DNA from: Candidatus Flexifilum breve
Lineage (GTDB): Bacteria; Chloroflexota; Anaerolineae; Aggregatilineales; Phototrophicaceae
DNA length: 64,000 bases
Assembly: GCA_016717205.1 (NCBI GenBank)
Contig: JADKGC010000002.1
Location: 620,001 to 684,000, forward strand
Direction: 5' to 3'
Both the position numbers and the translations under genes were made by a program. Below the pieces are notes generated by a model. It was not told where the DNA came from, searched no databases, and was given only the letters and a program-made list of their open reading frames with translations. Of this stretch, positions 16,247 to 25,571 are shown piece after piece; positions within the stretch are counted from its first letter, which is position 1, and every line of letters starts with the position of its first letter.

Positions 16247-18490
16247 TTGACTTCAACAGTGCCGAAGTCCCGCCGGAGACTCGCGCTCTGGCGTAAACTC
16301 ACCGAACCCCCAGCGCATATCACCGACCCCATGGCCCGCCAACAAGCGCGGATGCTGGCGCTGACGATTCTGCTGGTGCTGCCGCTGCTGATCGGCGCGA
16401 TTATTGCGCGGCTCTGGATGGGAACGCCCCGCCCAAACTTGTGGATCGGCGTGCTGGGTTTGGGAATCAGCTATGGGCTGCTGCGCACGCGCTGGTGGAG
16501 CCTTGCGCCGCTGCTGGCCGTGATCACCGCACTGCTGCTGCCCGTGTCGACCTTCTTCGCGCCTCCGAGCGAGCCCATCGCGGTCGGGGTTATCGTGCTG
16601 GTGTGGTACATCATCTGCCTGTGGATGATCTTTGTGCTGTATGGGACGCGCCTCGCCAGTCTCGGCGCGCTGCTGACCTATTGCATTTCGATGGCGATAT
16701 ACCCGTGGTTTCACCCCGGCGAGACGACCTACGTCCTGTTTGTGACGATTCTGTACGTGGGCGTCTTCCTCTCACTGCAAACCATCGCCTATGTACGCAG
16801 CGAGAATGAGAATGAACTCCAGCAGACGCTGCGCGAGGTGCATGATGCGCGCCGCCTCGCCGAAGCGCTGACCGAAATGACAGCCATTTTGTCGAGCACG
16901 CTGGATCTCGAAGAGGTGCTCGACCGGATTTTGCAGCAGATCGCCGGGATTGTGCCGTCAAGTTCCAGCGACATCATGCTGATCGAAAATGGCGTGGCGC
17001 GCATCGTGCGTCTGCGCGGGTTTCAAACGCGCGGCATTGAACAGCAAGTGCTGGATCTGCGCTTTCCACTGAGCCAATTCGCTAATCTGCGGCAGATGAT
17101 CGCCTCGGGCGAGACTATTCTGATTGAAGACACGGCGGCGCATCCGGAGTGGGTGCCGATTCCCGTGGTGGATTGGATTCGCGCGGAACTGAGCGCGCCG
17201 ATCCGGCTGGAAGGCGAGACCATCGGCTTTCTGAATCTGAGCGATGAACGACCGGGGGCTTTCACCCCCGCGCAGGCGCGGCTGCTGACGACGTTCGCAG
17301 TTCAAGCGGCCATCGCGATTCGCAACGCGCGCCTATTCGACGAGACGCGGCGCTACGCGACCGACCTCGAAAAAGAGGTCAATGAGCGCACGGCGCAGCT
17401 CCATTTGACGCACACACGGCTGCGGGCGATTCTCGACGCGACGGGCGAAGGTATCTTTTACACCGAAGGCGCGTACATCCAGTATGCGAACGCGGCGATG
17501 GCAGCGCTCACCGGGTACACGCAGCAGGAATTGATCGGCAAGACACTGGACAGCCTGCGCGACCCGGGGTTGAACACGGGCGAACTGCAGCAGATCCGCG
17601 CCATGCCGCTCATGATCTGGAAGCATGGTGTGTGGCGCGGTGAGACGCGCCTGGTGCGCAAGGATGGCACGACGTTCTACGCCGGGCTGACGGTATCGCC
17701 GATGGGGAATCGTGGGCAGGCGGCGCTGCGCTCGGTGACGCTGCTGCGCGACATCAGCCTGGAGCGCGAACTGGCGCTGCAGAAGTCACAGTTTGTGGCG
17801 CATGCCTCGCACGAACTGCGTACGCCCATCACCAACTTGAAGACGCGCCTGTATCTGCTGCGCAAACGCCCGGAAACCCTGCCCGAACAACTGCCCGTGC
17901 TGGAGGAAGTCGCGGAACGCATGAAGCGGCTGGTCGAAGATCTGCTCGACCGGACGCGGCTGGAACGCGGCTTGATCAATGTACGCTTTCAGCCGCTCGA
18001 TCTGGTCAATTTGCTGCGGCGGGTGGCCGACTTGCAGCGTCCCGAAGCCGAGCAAAAGGGGCTGACCCTCACCTTTGCTGTGGACAGCCCGCCGATCATG
18101 GTCAGCGCGGATGGCGAGCGCTTGATTCAGGTGTTCACGAATCTGGTGACGAACGCGATCAATTACACGGTCAAGGGCGGGATCACGGTGAGTCTGCGGG
18201 TGATCGATGGCCGGGCACATGTCGATATTCAGGACTCAGGCGTCGGAATCGCGTCGGAACATCTGCCGCACATCTTTGAGCCGTTCTACCGCGTGGTGAG
18301 TGATGTCGCGGGAACCGGGCTGGGCTTGAGCCTCGTTCAGCAGATCGTCACGCTGCACAATGGCGAGATTCAGGTGACGAGTCAGCCGGGCAAGGGGAGC
18401 TGCTTCACGGTCAGCCTGCAGCTGGCGCCGGGTGCAGCAGCGCTGCCGGAGGATGATCCGCCAAATGTGGTAGATTCAGGGCTTGGTTGA
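16247..18490 (+). CDS. Membrane sensor histidine kinase with GAF and PAS domains
   Basis: The 747-residue product starts at TTG 16247. About five to six hydrophobic segments span residues 35-180. A GAF domain covers about 205-365, a short coiled coil follows, and a PAS domain lies at about 380-500. The HisKA box SQFVAHASHELRTPITNL has the phospho-acceptor His near 522. The HATPase domain carries NAINYTVKGG, DSGVGI and GTGLGLSLVQQIV. No response regulator gene is adjacent, so it is an orphan kinase. The signal is unknown. Confidence 0.93.
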   Translation: MTSTVPKSRRRLALWRKLTEPPAHITDPMARQQARMLALTILLVLPLLIGAIIARLWMGTPRPNLWIGVLGLGISYGLLRTRWWSLAPLLAVITALLLPVSTFFAPPSEPIAVGVIVLVWYIICLWMIFVLYGTRLASLGALLTYCISMAIYPWFHPGETTYVLFVTILYVGVFLSLQTIAYVRSENENELQQTLREVHDARRLAEALTEMTAILSSTLDLEEVLDRILQQIAGIVPSSSSDIMLIENGVARIVRLRGFQTRGIEQQVLDLRFPLSQFANLRQMIASGETILIEDTAAHPEWVPIPVVDWIRAELSAPIRLEGETIGFLNLSDERPGAFTPAQARLLTTFAVQAAIAIRNARLFDETRRYATDLEKEVNERTAQLHLTHTRLRAILDATGEGIFYTEGAYIQYANAAMAALTGYTQQELIGKTLDSLRDPGLNTGELQQIRAMPLMIWKHGVWRGETRLVRKDGTTFYAGLTVSPMGNRGQAALRSVTLLRDISLERELALQKSQFVAHASHELRTPITNLKTRLYLLRKRPETLPEQLPVLEEVAERMKRLVEDLLDRTRLERGLINVRFQPLDLVNLLRRVADLQRPEAEQKGLTLTFAVDSPPIMVSADGERLIQVFTNLVTNAINYTVKGGITVSLRVIDGRAHVDIQDSGVGIASEHLPHIFEPFYRVVSDVAGTGLGLSLVQQIVTLHNGEIQVTSQPGKGSCFTVSLQLAPGAAALPEDDPPNVVDSGLG

Positions 18491-18511
18491 CAGATCAGGG
18501 TTGAAGATACA

Positions 18512-19648
18512 TTGACAGCACAACATACGGAACCGCCGTCGCTGCTGCATACGGTGCTGGTGACGACGCGCAACCTCCAGAGGCTGCCGGATGCCGTCGT
18601 CGCGGCACTGCTGCTTGGCGGCGCGGGGCTGGCCGCGCTCGCCTGGAGCGATCAAGGGGCAGCGCTGACCGCCGGAGTGAGCACGGGGATCGCCAGTTTT
18701 GGCGGATGGTTCATGCTGCGCCTGCTGCCCCGGCAGCGGCGCAGCTTTGGCCCGGAAAAAGCGACAACGCTTGCGCTCGCTGCGGCGATCACGCTGGTCA
18801 TGCTCGGATTCGGTCTGCTCAACGCGGACTGGGTCGGGGCGGTCGCCGTCGTGGGGCTGATCCTCGGCGCGGCGGGTTACGCCACCTGGATCGAGCCGTT
18901 CCGCCTCGGCGTGACGCACGAAACGCTGACCGCGGCGGGCTGGTCGACGCCGATTAAGGTGCTGCACATTGGCGATATTCACGTCGAGCGCATCACCGAC
19001 CGCGAACGTAAGCTCAACCGGTTGATTCATCTGCTGAAACCAGACGTGATCGTCTTTACGGGCGATTTCGTCAACCTGTCGTACACGCATGATTCGCAGG
19101 CGGAAGCTGACATCCGCACGATCATCGGGGAATGGCAGGCGCCGCTCGGCGTGTACTGCGTGCCGGGGACGCCGGGTGTCGAACCGCCCGAGCGCGTGCA
19201 CGCCTTCGTCGCCGGGTTGGAGAACCTCACGCTGCTGCTCAACGCGTGGCATACCGTGGTGACTCCCGACGGCGCGCTGCATATCCTCGGGCTGATCACC
19301 ACGCACGACCTGCCGACCGACCGTGCCGCCTTACAGACCGCCCTGCAGACCGCGCCGGCGGGCGGCCTCAAACTGCTGCTGGCGCATTCGCCGGATATCG
19401 CGCCGGAAGCCGCCGCCGCGGGGATCGATTGGATGCTGAGCGGGCATACGCACGGCGGGCAGATTCGTCTGCCGCTGGTGGGCGCGCTGCTCTCGGCGAG
19501 TCAGCTCGGCATGCAGTATGTGATGGGGCGTTACGCGGTCGGGCGGATGACACTCTACGTGTCGCGGGGCGTCGGTCTGGAGGGATATGGCGCACCGCGC
19601 GCGCGCTTTTTGTGCCCGCCCGAGGTCATTTTATGGAAAGTGCTGTAA
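18512..19648 (+). CDS. Membrane metallophosphoesterase-like protein lacking the GNH motif
   Basis: The 378-residue product starts at TTG 18512, 19 bp after the histidine kinase and probably co-transcribed with it. Four hydrophobic segments occupy about 25-125, followed by a calcineurin-like phosphoesterase domain of the YkuE/YaeI type. Seen motifs: HIGDIHVE near 153, VFTGDFVN near 183, LAHSPD near 290 and GHTHGGQ near 310. The expected GNH(D/E) motif after GVY is replaced by VPGTPGVEPP, so two metal/catalytic residues are missing. Activity may be lost or altered. Confidence 0.85.
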   Translation: MTAQHTEPPSLLHTVLVTTRNLQRLPDAVVAALLLGGAGLAALAWSDQGAALTAGVSTGIASFGGWFMLRLLPRQRRSFGPEKATTLALAAAITLVMLGFGLLNADWVGAVAVVGLILGAAGYATWIEPFRLGVTHETLTAAGWSTPIKVLHIGDIHVERITDRERKLNRLIHLLKPDVIVFTGDFVNLSYTHDSQAEADIRTIIGEWQAPLGVYCVPGTPGVEPPERVHAFVAGLENLTLLLNAWHTVVTPDGALHILGLITTHDLPTDRAALQTALQTAPAGGLKLLLAHSPDIAPEAAAAGIDWMLSGHTHGGQIRLPLVGALLSASQLGMQYVMGRYAVGRMTLYVSRGVGLEGYGAPRARFLCPPEVILWKVL

Positions 19649-19741
19649 CGCAAGCGGCACTTTGCCTAACCTCACCCCTAAATCCCCTCTCCCAAGGGCG
19701 AGGGGACTTAAGATCTGCGCACGTCTCCCCTCTCCTCTAGG

Positions 19742-19908
19742 TTGAGGACAGGACACTTTTAACAATCGAGAGGATTGTAGGGACGCCCAACGGGGCGTCC
19801 GCCAGATCGTGGGCAAAACGGACGCGCCGTTGCGCGTCCCTACGAAATCTGTTTCCCCTCAAACCGGTGCCTTAATGGCTCCCAATGTTAAAACTGTCCC
19901 TCCGTCAA
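19742..19908. mobile_element. Small inverted-repeat element with 8-bp target duplication (copy 1)
   Basis: A 167-bp non-coding element. Left end TTGAGGACAGGACAC..., right end its imperfect inverse, with both ends carrying TTTTAACA/TGTTAAAA. It is flanked by exact 8-bp duplications CCTCTAGG at 19734-19741 and 19909-19916. It splits a cccctctcctctaggagagggg palindrome. The interior has two TAGGGACGC-type palindromes. Copy 2 is at 42810-42975; a disrupted copy lies at 48060-48426. Confidence 0.75.
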
Positions 19909-19980
19909 CCTCTAGGAGAGGGGTTGGGGGTGAGGTTGAGCATTTTCACCAATTGTGAAATAGGTTCATGGACGAGGCAT

Positions 19981-20147
19981 GAGGGTGTTGAAAAAGGTCA
20001 GATTCCGACCCCACCCCCGTCCCCTCCCCGAATTCAGGGAGGGGAGACAACAGCGCCTGCCAAGACGAAACCGTCTTCGTAGGGACGCAATTCATTGCGT
20101 CCGCTAACGAAAGGAAAGGCTTTAAGGGATGCTTTTTAAACACCCTC
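19981..20147. mobile_element. MITE-like element with GAGGGTGTT termini
   Basis: Termini GAGGGTGTTGAAAAAG (19981-19996) and CTTTTTAAACACCCTC (20132-20147) are inverted with one mismatch. The element sits in the centre of a gacgaggcat/atgcctcgtc palindrome. Inside are a cccctccccgaattcagggagggg repeat and a gacgcaattcattgcgtc palindrome. Related left ends occur near 59787. The remainder of the gene-free stretch 20148-20421 shows only fragments of the same repeats. Confidence 0.5.
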
Positions 20148-20421
20148 ATGCCTCGTCCCTACAGATAACAACCTAATTGGACACCCTCTAAATCGCGTCC
20201 CTACGAAGACAAACGTCTCTTGGCTTATGTTGTTGGCTCACGTCTCTGACTTGGGGAAGGGGGTCGCGGCGGTGTCCAACTTTTAGCGGAGAGCGGCCTA
20301 GAACTTGTGGCCTATTTCTATGAGAGCTTGGAGAGCGGTGCTCGGTTGTCGCTTGTCATTAGTAAGGCGTTTTGATACACTGCATATGGTTTGTACCGGA
20401 AAATGCAGGCAGATAAAGCCT

Positions 20422-21864
20422 ATGCTGTTAGCCCTGTTGACTGCCGTGTACGTGGTGTGCGCATTTGCATTGACGGCGTTCGCCCTAGGCACAACCGTTC
20501 TCCTGATCGCTTATCTACGCTACCGTAACGAGGTTGTTACGCCTTTACAATTGCATAACTTTCCAACCGTCGCCGTCCAACTGCCGATCTACAACGAACT
20601 CTTCGTCGTGGAGCGGCTGCTGCAGGCTGTGGCGGCGTTGGATTATCCACGTGACCGGTTATGGATTCAAATCCTGGACGACTCGACCGACTCGACGACC
20701 GAACTGGTCGCCCGGACGGTCGCTGCTTTGCAGCAGCAGGGCGTGAATATCGCCCATGTGCGTCGACCGAACCGCGAAGGTTACAAAGCGGGGGCGTTAG
20801 CGTACGGCATGACCCTCCTGAACGTGGAATATATCGCCGTGCTGGACGCGGACTTCGTGCCGCAGCCCGACTTTTTGCAGCGGACTATCGCCTTTCTGGT
20901 GAGCAACCCGAAGATCGGCATGGTGCAGACGCGCTGGGGGCACCTCAACCCGGACGACAACGCGCTGACGAAAGGTCAGGCGCTGGCGCTCGATGGGCAC
21001 TTTGTGGTTGAACAGACGGCGCGCAGCCGCGCTGGTCTGCTGATGAACTTCAATGGCTCCGGCGGGGTGTGGCGCGTCAACGCGATCAACGAGGCGGGCG
21101 GTTGGCGCGATGAAACGCTGACCGAAGACCTCGACCTGAGCTATCGCGCGCAGCTGCTCGGCTGGCGGTTTGCCTATATGCCCGATGTGGTGGTGCCAGG
21201 GGAGCTGCCGGAACACATCGCCGCGTATAAGCAGCAGCAAGCGCGCTGGGCGAAAGGCGGGACGCAGGTCTTCCGCTTGATGATCTTCCCCGTGTGGCGG
21301 GATCCGCGCCTCACGCTGGGGCAGCGGCTCATGGCGACGATGCACCTGTGCCAGTACCTCGTCAACCCGGTGATCATGCTGATGATTCTGCTCACGCCGC
21401 CGCTGCTGATCATGCATGCGATCCAGCATTTGAGCCTGGGCGTGCTCGGCTTAGTCGGGTTGTTCCCACCGCTGCTGTACATCATCAGTCAGCAGGCGCT
21501 GTACGGCAATTGGAAGCAGAAAATTCTGGCGCTGCCCGCGTTGGTGGCGCTCGGCACAGGGATGGCGTGGAGCAACAGCCGCGCAGTGATCAGCGGGCTG
21601 CTGAATCGACGCGAAGAGTTCAAGCGCACGCCGAAGTTCGCGTCGGTCAAGGCGCGCAACCCGAACGGTTATGGCGGTCTGATGAAGCAGCGCGGCTTTT
21701 TGTGGGAAGTGCTGTTTTCGGCCTATGCGCTGTGGGGTGTGTGGGTCGCGGCGCGCTATGCGCCGGGGTATATTCCCTATCTGTTGGTGTATGCGGTCGC
21801 GTTTGGTGTGATGGCCTACTGGGGTGCGCGCGACGCACTCGGCTTCGGCACGCGGACCCAGTAA
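20422..21864 (+). CDS. Processive family 2 glycosyltransferase (CESA/CsbB-like)
   Basis: The start is placed at ATG 20422, giving 480 residues beginning with a membrane helix (LLALLTAVYVVCAFALTAFAL); ATG 20386 is an alternative. GT2 motifs are complete: DDSTD near 87, DADF near 140, the base TEDLD near 233, and QQARW near 271, the QxxRW signature of beta-glycan synthases. Three or more hydrophobic segments follow at about 305-460. It probably polymerises or transfers a sugar from a UDP- or GDP-donor at the membrane. The product is unknown, and no partner glycan genes are adjacent. Confidence 0.9.
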   Translation: MLLALLTAVYVVCAFALTAFALGTTVLLIAYLRYRNEVVTPLQLHNFPTVAVQLPIYNELFVVERLLQAVAALDYPRDRLWIQILDDSTDSTTELVARTVAALQQQGVNIAHVRRPNREGYKAGALAYGMTLLNVEYIAVLDADFVPQPDFLQRTIAFLVSNPKIGMVQTRWGHLNPDDNALTKGQALALDGHFVVEQTARSRAGLLMNFNGSGGVWRVNAINEAGGWRDETLTEDLDLSYRAQLLGWRFAYMPDVVVPGELPEHIAAYKQQQARWAKGGTQVFRLMIFPVWRDPRLTLGQRLMATMHLCQYLVNPVIMLMILLTPPLLIMHAIQHLSLGVLGLVGLFPPLLYIISQQALYGNWKQKILALPALVALGTGMAWSNSRAVISGLLNRREEFKRTPKFASVKARNPNGYGGLMKQRGFLWEVLFSAYALWGVWVAARYAPGYIPYLLVYAVAFGVMAYWGARDALGFGTRTQ

Positions 21865-21974
21865 AGCGCCGCCTCACCACCAGCCCGTCTCCCAAGGGAG
21901 AGGGGCTGGCAGATTGATAAGCCTATACAATGGACAGCGTGTCCCTACAAAGCGTGGATTGGTAAGGGGTGCAG

Positions 21975-22337
21975 ATGCGGCTAATCGGATGGTTGCTGGC
22001 GTTAGGGGTGGTGATCGCGGCGGGCGTCGTGGCGCAGGCGCAGACGACTACGCCCGAGCCGACGTGCCCGAATGCCCCGCCGACCCGCTTGATCGTCCAT
22101 GAGCGCGCCCGCGTCTCCACGCAGGATCCGCGTCCGGTCAACATGCGGGCCGCGCCCGGCACGGAGAACGACCGCATCGCGCAGATCCCCTCGAATGAGA
22201 TCTTCTTTGTGCTGCAAGGCCCCGTGTGCAGTGAACGCTACGCGTGGTATCGCGTCGATCATGAGGGCACGGTCGGTTGGATTGCCGAAGGGGACAATAC
22301 GTCGTACTACGTTGAGGTGTATCCGCCGGGGTTGTAA
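21975..22337 (+). CDS. Small secreted SH3b-domain protein
   Basis: The start is ATG 21975 after AAGGGG; a GTG two codons upstream is an alternative. The 120-residue product has a signal peptide (MRLIGWLLALGVVIAAGVV, cleavage after VAQAQ) and one bacterial SH3-like domain. Domain motifs are PVNMRAAPGTENDRIAQIP, then WYRVDHEGTVGWIAEGD. Cysteines near residues 33 and 85 may pair. Such domains bind cell-wall or surface ligands. It ends in its own terminator. Confidence 0.8.
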   Translation: MRLIGWLLALGVVIAAGVVAQAQTTTPEPTCPNAPPTRLIVHERARVSTQDPRPVNMRAAPGTENDRIAQIPSNEIFFVLQGPVCSERYAWYRVDHEGTVGWIAEGDNTSYYVEVYPPGL

Positions 22338-22350
22338 GCCGGGTGAAAAC

Positions 22351-22377
22351 AAAGGACGAGGCAGGCCTCGTCCTTTT
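22351..22377 (+). terminator. Rho-independent terminator
   Basis: An 11-bp stem (aaaggacgagg / cctcgtccttt) with loop cagg and U-run, between the SH3 gene and the convergent UspA-like gene. It can also serve the opposite strand. Confidence 0.85.
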
Positions 22378-22392
22378 TGATTCGCGTACCCG

Positions 22393-22848
22393 TTAGACGG
22401 CGGCGATTTCAGGTTCATTCACCCGGGCGTTCACGGTGAACAGGTGATGATAATGCTCTTCCAGCAGGTGATTCAACTGCAAGACCTGGCGTTCATGCAC
22501 GAACGGAATGAGGGTATGAGGTAGGGTGACGAATACAGATTCGGCATCCAGTTCATCGGCGGCCTGCGCAATCGCTTCGGTCAACGATTCGTATCTGCAC
22601 ACATGCACCGAGACCGGCACGCCAAAGCGCGCAGCGATGGCCTTATAGCTCTTGATGTTTTCGCGTTCCGACGACGAGAATTGATAGTCGTGCGCTTCAA
22701 TTCCCTGCCAGTTCAGCCGTTCGCAGGCGATCATCTCAACCAGCGCAATTTCAGCGCCGATCTCCTTGGCTCGCCGCGCCGCTACCTCGACGGCGGCAGT
22801 CGTCCAGCGTACATCTGCCATTTGCACCATCACGGTCGGTTGTAACAT
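22393..22848 (-). CDS. Universal-stress-protein-like protein
   Basis: The 151-residue product has an alpha/beta pattern like UspA: VEVAARRAKEIGAEIALVEMI, then YKAIAARFGVPVSVHV, then EAIAQAADELDAESVFVTLP. The nucleotide-binding GxxG...GS/T motif of ATP-binding Usps is absent, so it belongs at most to the non-ATP class. AGGAG precedes the ATG. The gene-free stretch 22849-23445 upstream shows an AT-rich part and no feature I can assign. Confidence 0.6.
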   Translation of the reverse strand: MLQPTVMVQMADVRWTTAAVEVAARRAKEIGAEIALVEMIACERLNWQGIEAHDYQFSSSERENIKSYKAIAARFGVPVSVHVCRYESLTEAIAQAADELDAESVFVTLPHTLIPFVHERQVLQLNHLLEEHYHHLFTVNARVNEPEIAAV

Positions 22849-23445
22849 GGTATTACTCCTAAAAGTTTCCTATTTACCTTTAGTGTAATGTTAAGTGGGG
22901 GTAAATTGGGAGTTATCTTCATCCAAGTTTGGGGAGGTTGAATGTCATGGGGCGGATCACGGCGGGGCAGGACAGACCAGTTCGTTTTTGACCGATTTTG
23001 GGTGAGGTTTGGCCTTGAAATGAGGGGAAAAAGTGACCTCAGACCGGCTCTGAAAAGCATTGAGACGTGGGTGATCTTAAGCATTAAGATGCGCCCGAAC
23101 GGACCTTAAGTACAACCTCGCCCTAACTCCTGTTCCCAAAAGAGAAGACGGGGAAAAAATAAGAGATCAGCACCAGTTCCTTTCCGAATAAATTGAAGGA
23201 TGTAGTTTTAATACTAGGGTGCATTGCAGTATGGTTGTGATGGAAAACTTGGTTCACGGACGCGCAACAGCGAGTCTGTTGCACCGACTTGACATTGAAC
23301 ATTTAATGGGGTGTCCCTACCACCGCTCGATCTCAAACTCCTCCCTCTGACCAACATCCCCCCCCCGTGGCGCGGATTCCCTTCAAAATCGCCCACAAAT
23401 CGGCTATGATTGCTACTCTAATTGAGACATGGGCTCAGGTTTGGC

Positions 23446-24291
23446 ATGGACGTAGTACAGCAGCTTCTCATTGACCCCCTCACGCTCCCGTTTATGCAGC
23501 GGGCCATGCTGGCGGTCATCTTGATCGGCGTGGTCAGCGGCGTGATGGGCGCCTTCGTCGTCACGCGGGGCATGGCCTTCCTCGGCGATGCGCTCGCGCA
23601 CACCATTTTGCCGGGCGTCGCCATCGGCTACCTCGCCAGCAACGGTGATCCGGGCTGGGTGCTGATCGGTGGATTGGGCGCAGGCGTGATCTCCGCGCTC
23701 GGGATTGGCTGGCTGACGCGCGGCGGCAAATTGAGCGAGGACACGGCCATCGGCGTGATCTTTGCCGGAGCGCTGGCGCTCGGAATCGCGCTCATTTCGA
23801 CGGCCAACAACTACACCGCCGACCTGACGCATATCCTGATCGGCAACGTGCTGGCGGTTGGCAACGACGATCTGGTGCTGATCGCAGGCATCGGCCTGAT
23901 CGTGATCGTCACGGTGATCCTCCTCTACAAAGAATTCCTGATCATCTCGTTTGACCCGACGCTCTCGCATACCCTGCGCCTGCCCGGCGAACCGCTGCGC
24001 ATCGCCTTGCTGGTGCTGCTGGCGCTCACGGTCGTGATCAGCCTACGGGCGGTGGGCGTGGCGATGGTGGCAGCGATGCTGGTCACCCCCGCGGCGGCGG
24101 CGCGCTTCTGGGTCAAGCGCATGTGGCAAATGATGATCGTCGCCGCGCTGATTGGCGCGGTTGGTGGCGTGGTCGGCATGTACCTCGCGTGGCACATCAA
24201 CGGGATTGCGCCCAGTGCGACCATCGTGCTCACGCTCACGGCGATTTTCATTCTCTCCTACGTAGGGAAAACAGTGCTTTCCCGCCGCTGA
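23446..24291 (+). CDS. Metal ABC transporter permease (ZnuB/MntB family), orphan
   Basis: The start is ATG 23446 (MDVVQQLLIDPLTLPFMQRA), giving 281 residues. Eight or nine membrane segments show the ABC-3 family pattern: AMLAVILIGVVSGVMGAFVV, GDALAHTILPGVAIGYL, and a C-terminal LVTPAAAARFW loop. This family imports zinc, manganese or iron with an ATPase and a binding protein. Neither partner is next to it: upstream is about 570 bp of empty DNA, downstream a LysM protein. The partners may be elsewhere. Confidence 0.93.
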   Translation: MDVVQQLLIDPLTLPFMQRAMLAVILIGVVSGVMGAFVVTRGMAFLGDALAHTILPGVAIGYLASNGDPGWVLIGGLGAGVISALGIGWLTRGGKLSEDTAIGVIFAGALALGIALISTANNYTADLTHILIGNVLAVGNDDLVLIAGIGLIVIVTVILLYKEFLIISFDPTLSHTLRLPGEPLRIALLVLLALTVVISLRAVGVAMVAAMLVTPAAAARFWVKRMWQMMIVAALIGAVGGVVGMYLAWHINGIAPSATIVLTLTAIFILSYVGKTVLSRR

Positions 24292-24398
24292 TTTCGCGTT
24301 ACACTTTGGAACAGACACGAAATGAATCCCCTGTAGGGACGCTTTACAGACGCGCCGCCGCGGGTTCCTACGCCAAAAGTGAACTGGAGTATAGACGC

Positions 24399-25460
24399 AT
24401 GCGTTGGTTTCGCTTCTTGATCATTGGGCTGGTTGCGCTGCTGGCAGTGACCACCCTGACCACCTCCGCGCAGGACGGTAACCTGCTGCAAGACCCGGGC
24501 TTTGAAGGCGCATACGTCGCGCGCGGCCGCCCGGACTTGAACACCGCTGCCCCGTGGGGGTTGTGGTCGGTAGACAGCCCGCGCAATTACGAATGGCAGA
24601 ATCGCTCGGATCGCCTGTTCGCCTTCCCACACCCAGCGCCGCCGGAGATTCACAGCGGCACCAAGTCGCAGAACCTGAACGGTGGTTATGTCACCTACAC
24701 GGCGGCGGTCTACCAGACGGTGACCGTGCCGAATCGCGCCAATCTGGTCGGGAGCGCGTGGGCATGGGTGCACACCTGCAATATCGCGAAAGACGCGAGC
24801 GGCAACTTCATCGCGGATAACTGCGGCTCGGCGGTCGAATCGGGCGTGTACGTGCGGGTGGGCATCGACCCGAACGGCGGCACCAACCCCTACGATCCGG
24901 CAGTCGTGTGGTCGAACAACATCCAGCCGCATCAGCGTTGGGAACAGGCGACCGTGAGTGCCACTGCCAACGGGACGAGCGCGACGCTGTTCATTTTCGT
25001 CACGCAGGCGTGGCCTGCCGACATCAACCGCGCGTATTTTGACGATGCCTCGCTGACCGTGGGCGGCGCGGGTGGCGCGGCGGCTCCGGTCCCCGGCGTA
25101 CCGACCGCCGTCCCGACCCCGGCGACGGCGTCGTTCGTGGTGGCGCAGCCGCCCCAAGCAGACGGTTCGATCCGCCACCTGATTATGCCGGGCGACACCA
25201 TGGCGGCGATTGGTTACGCGTATGGCGTCACCATCGATGAGATCATGGCGCTCAACCCGCAATTGCGCAGTCCGCGCTTCATCTCGGTCGGGCAGTACCT
25301 GCTGATTCAGGAAGCGGACGCCGAAGGCGCGAGCAGCGCCGAAGGAGCCGCGCCCGCCGGAGTCGCGCCGCGTGCCACCATCAGCGATGAGGATCTATTC
25401 CGCGGCGGCGACGGGTATCTGAACGGATCGCCCGGGCCAACGCCCGTCGGCATGTCGTAG
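24399..25460 (+). CDS. Secreted LysM-domain protein with N-terminal beta-sandwich
   Basis: The start is ATG 24399 after GGAG; the longer frame overlaps the permease gene. The 353-residue product has a signal peptide (MRWFRFLIIGLVALLAVTT). A carbohydrate-binding-like sandwich domain begins NLLQDPGFEGAYV and includes SGTKSQNLNGGYVTYTAAVYQTVTV. A Pro/Ala linker follows at about 225-255, then a LysM domain (RHLIMPGDTMAAIGYAYGVTIDEIMALNPQ) at about 265-312. It is likely attached to the cell envelope glycan. The role is unknown. Confidence 0.85.
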   Translation: MRWFRFLIIGLVALLAVTTLTTSAQDGNLLQDPGFEGAYVARGRPDLNTAAPWGLWSVDSPRNYEWQNRSDRLFAFPHPAPPEIHSGTKSQNLNGGYVTYTAAVYQTVTVPNRANLVGSAWAWVHTCNIAKDASGNFIADNCGSAVESGVYVRVGIDPNGGTNPYDPAVVWSNNIQPHQRWEQATVSATANGTSATLFIFVTQAWPADINRAYFDDASLTVGGAGGAAAPVPGVPTAVPTPATASFVVAQPPQADGSIRHLIMPGDTMAAIGYAYGVTIDEIMALNPQLRSPRFISVGQYLLIQEADAEGASSAEGAAPAGVAPRATISDEDLFRGGDGYLNGSPGPTPVGMS

Positions 25461-25461
25461 A

Positions 25462-25537
25462 TACAACCTCACCCCTGCCCCTCTCCTTTAGGAGAGGGGA
25501 AAGAGACTAACCTCACCCCCGACCCTCTCCGAATTCA
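25462..25537. repeat. Palindromic repeats on the left of IS copy 1
   Basis: One complete cctcacccctgcccctctcctttaggagagggg unit is followed by the left half of a second (cctcacccccgaccctctccgaattca). The second unit's right half lies beyond the IS at 26711. Confidence 0.8.
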
Positions 25538-25571
25538 GTTTAGATTCCGACAGTTTTGGGGAAGAGGGTAG

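Noticed and set aside
23413..23970. Minus-strand gene opposite the ABC permease
   Set aside because: Asp/His/Gln-rich shadow; the permease membrane pattern is clear.
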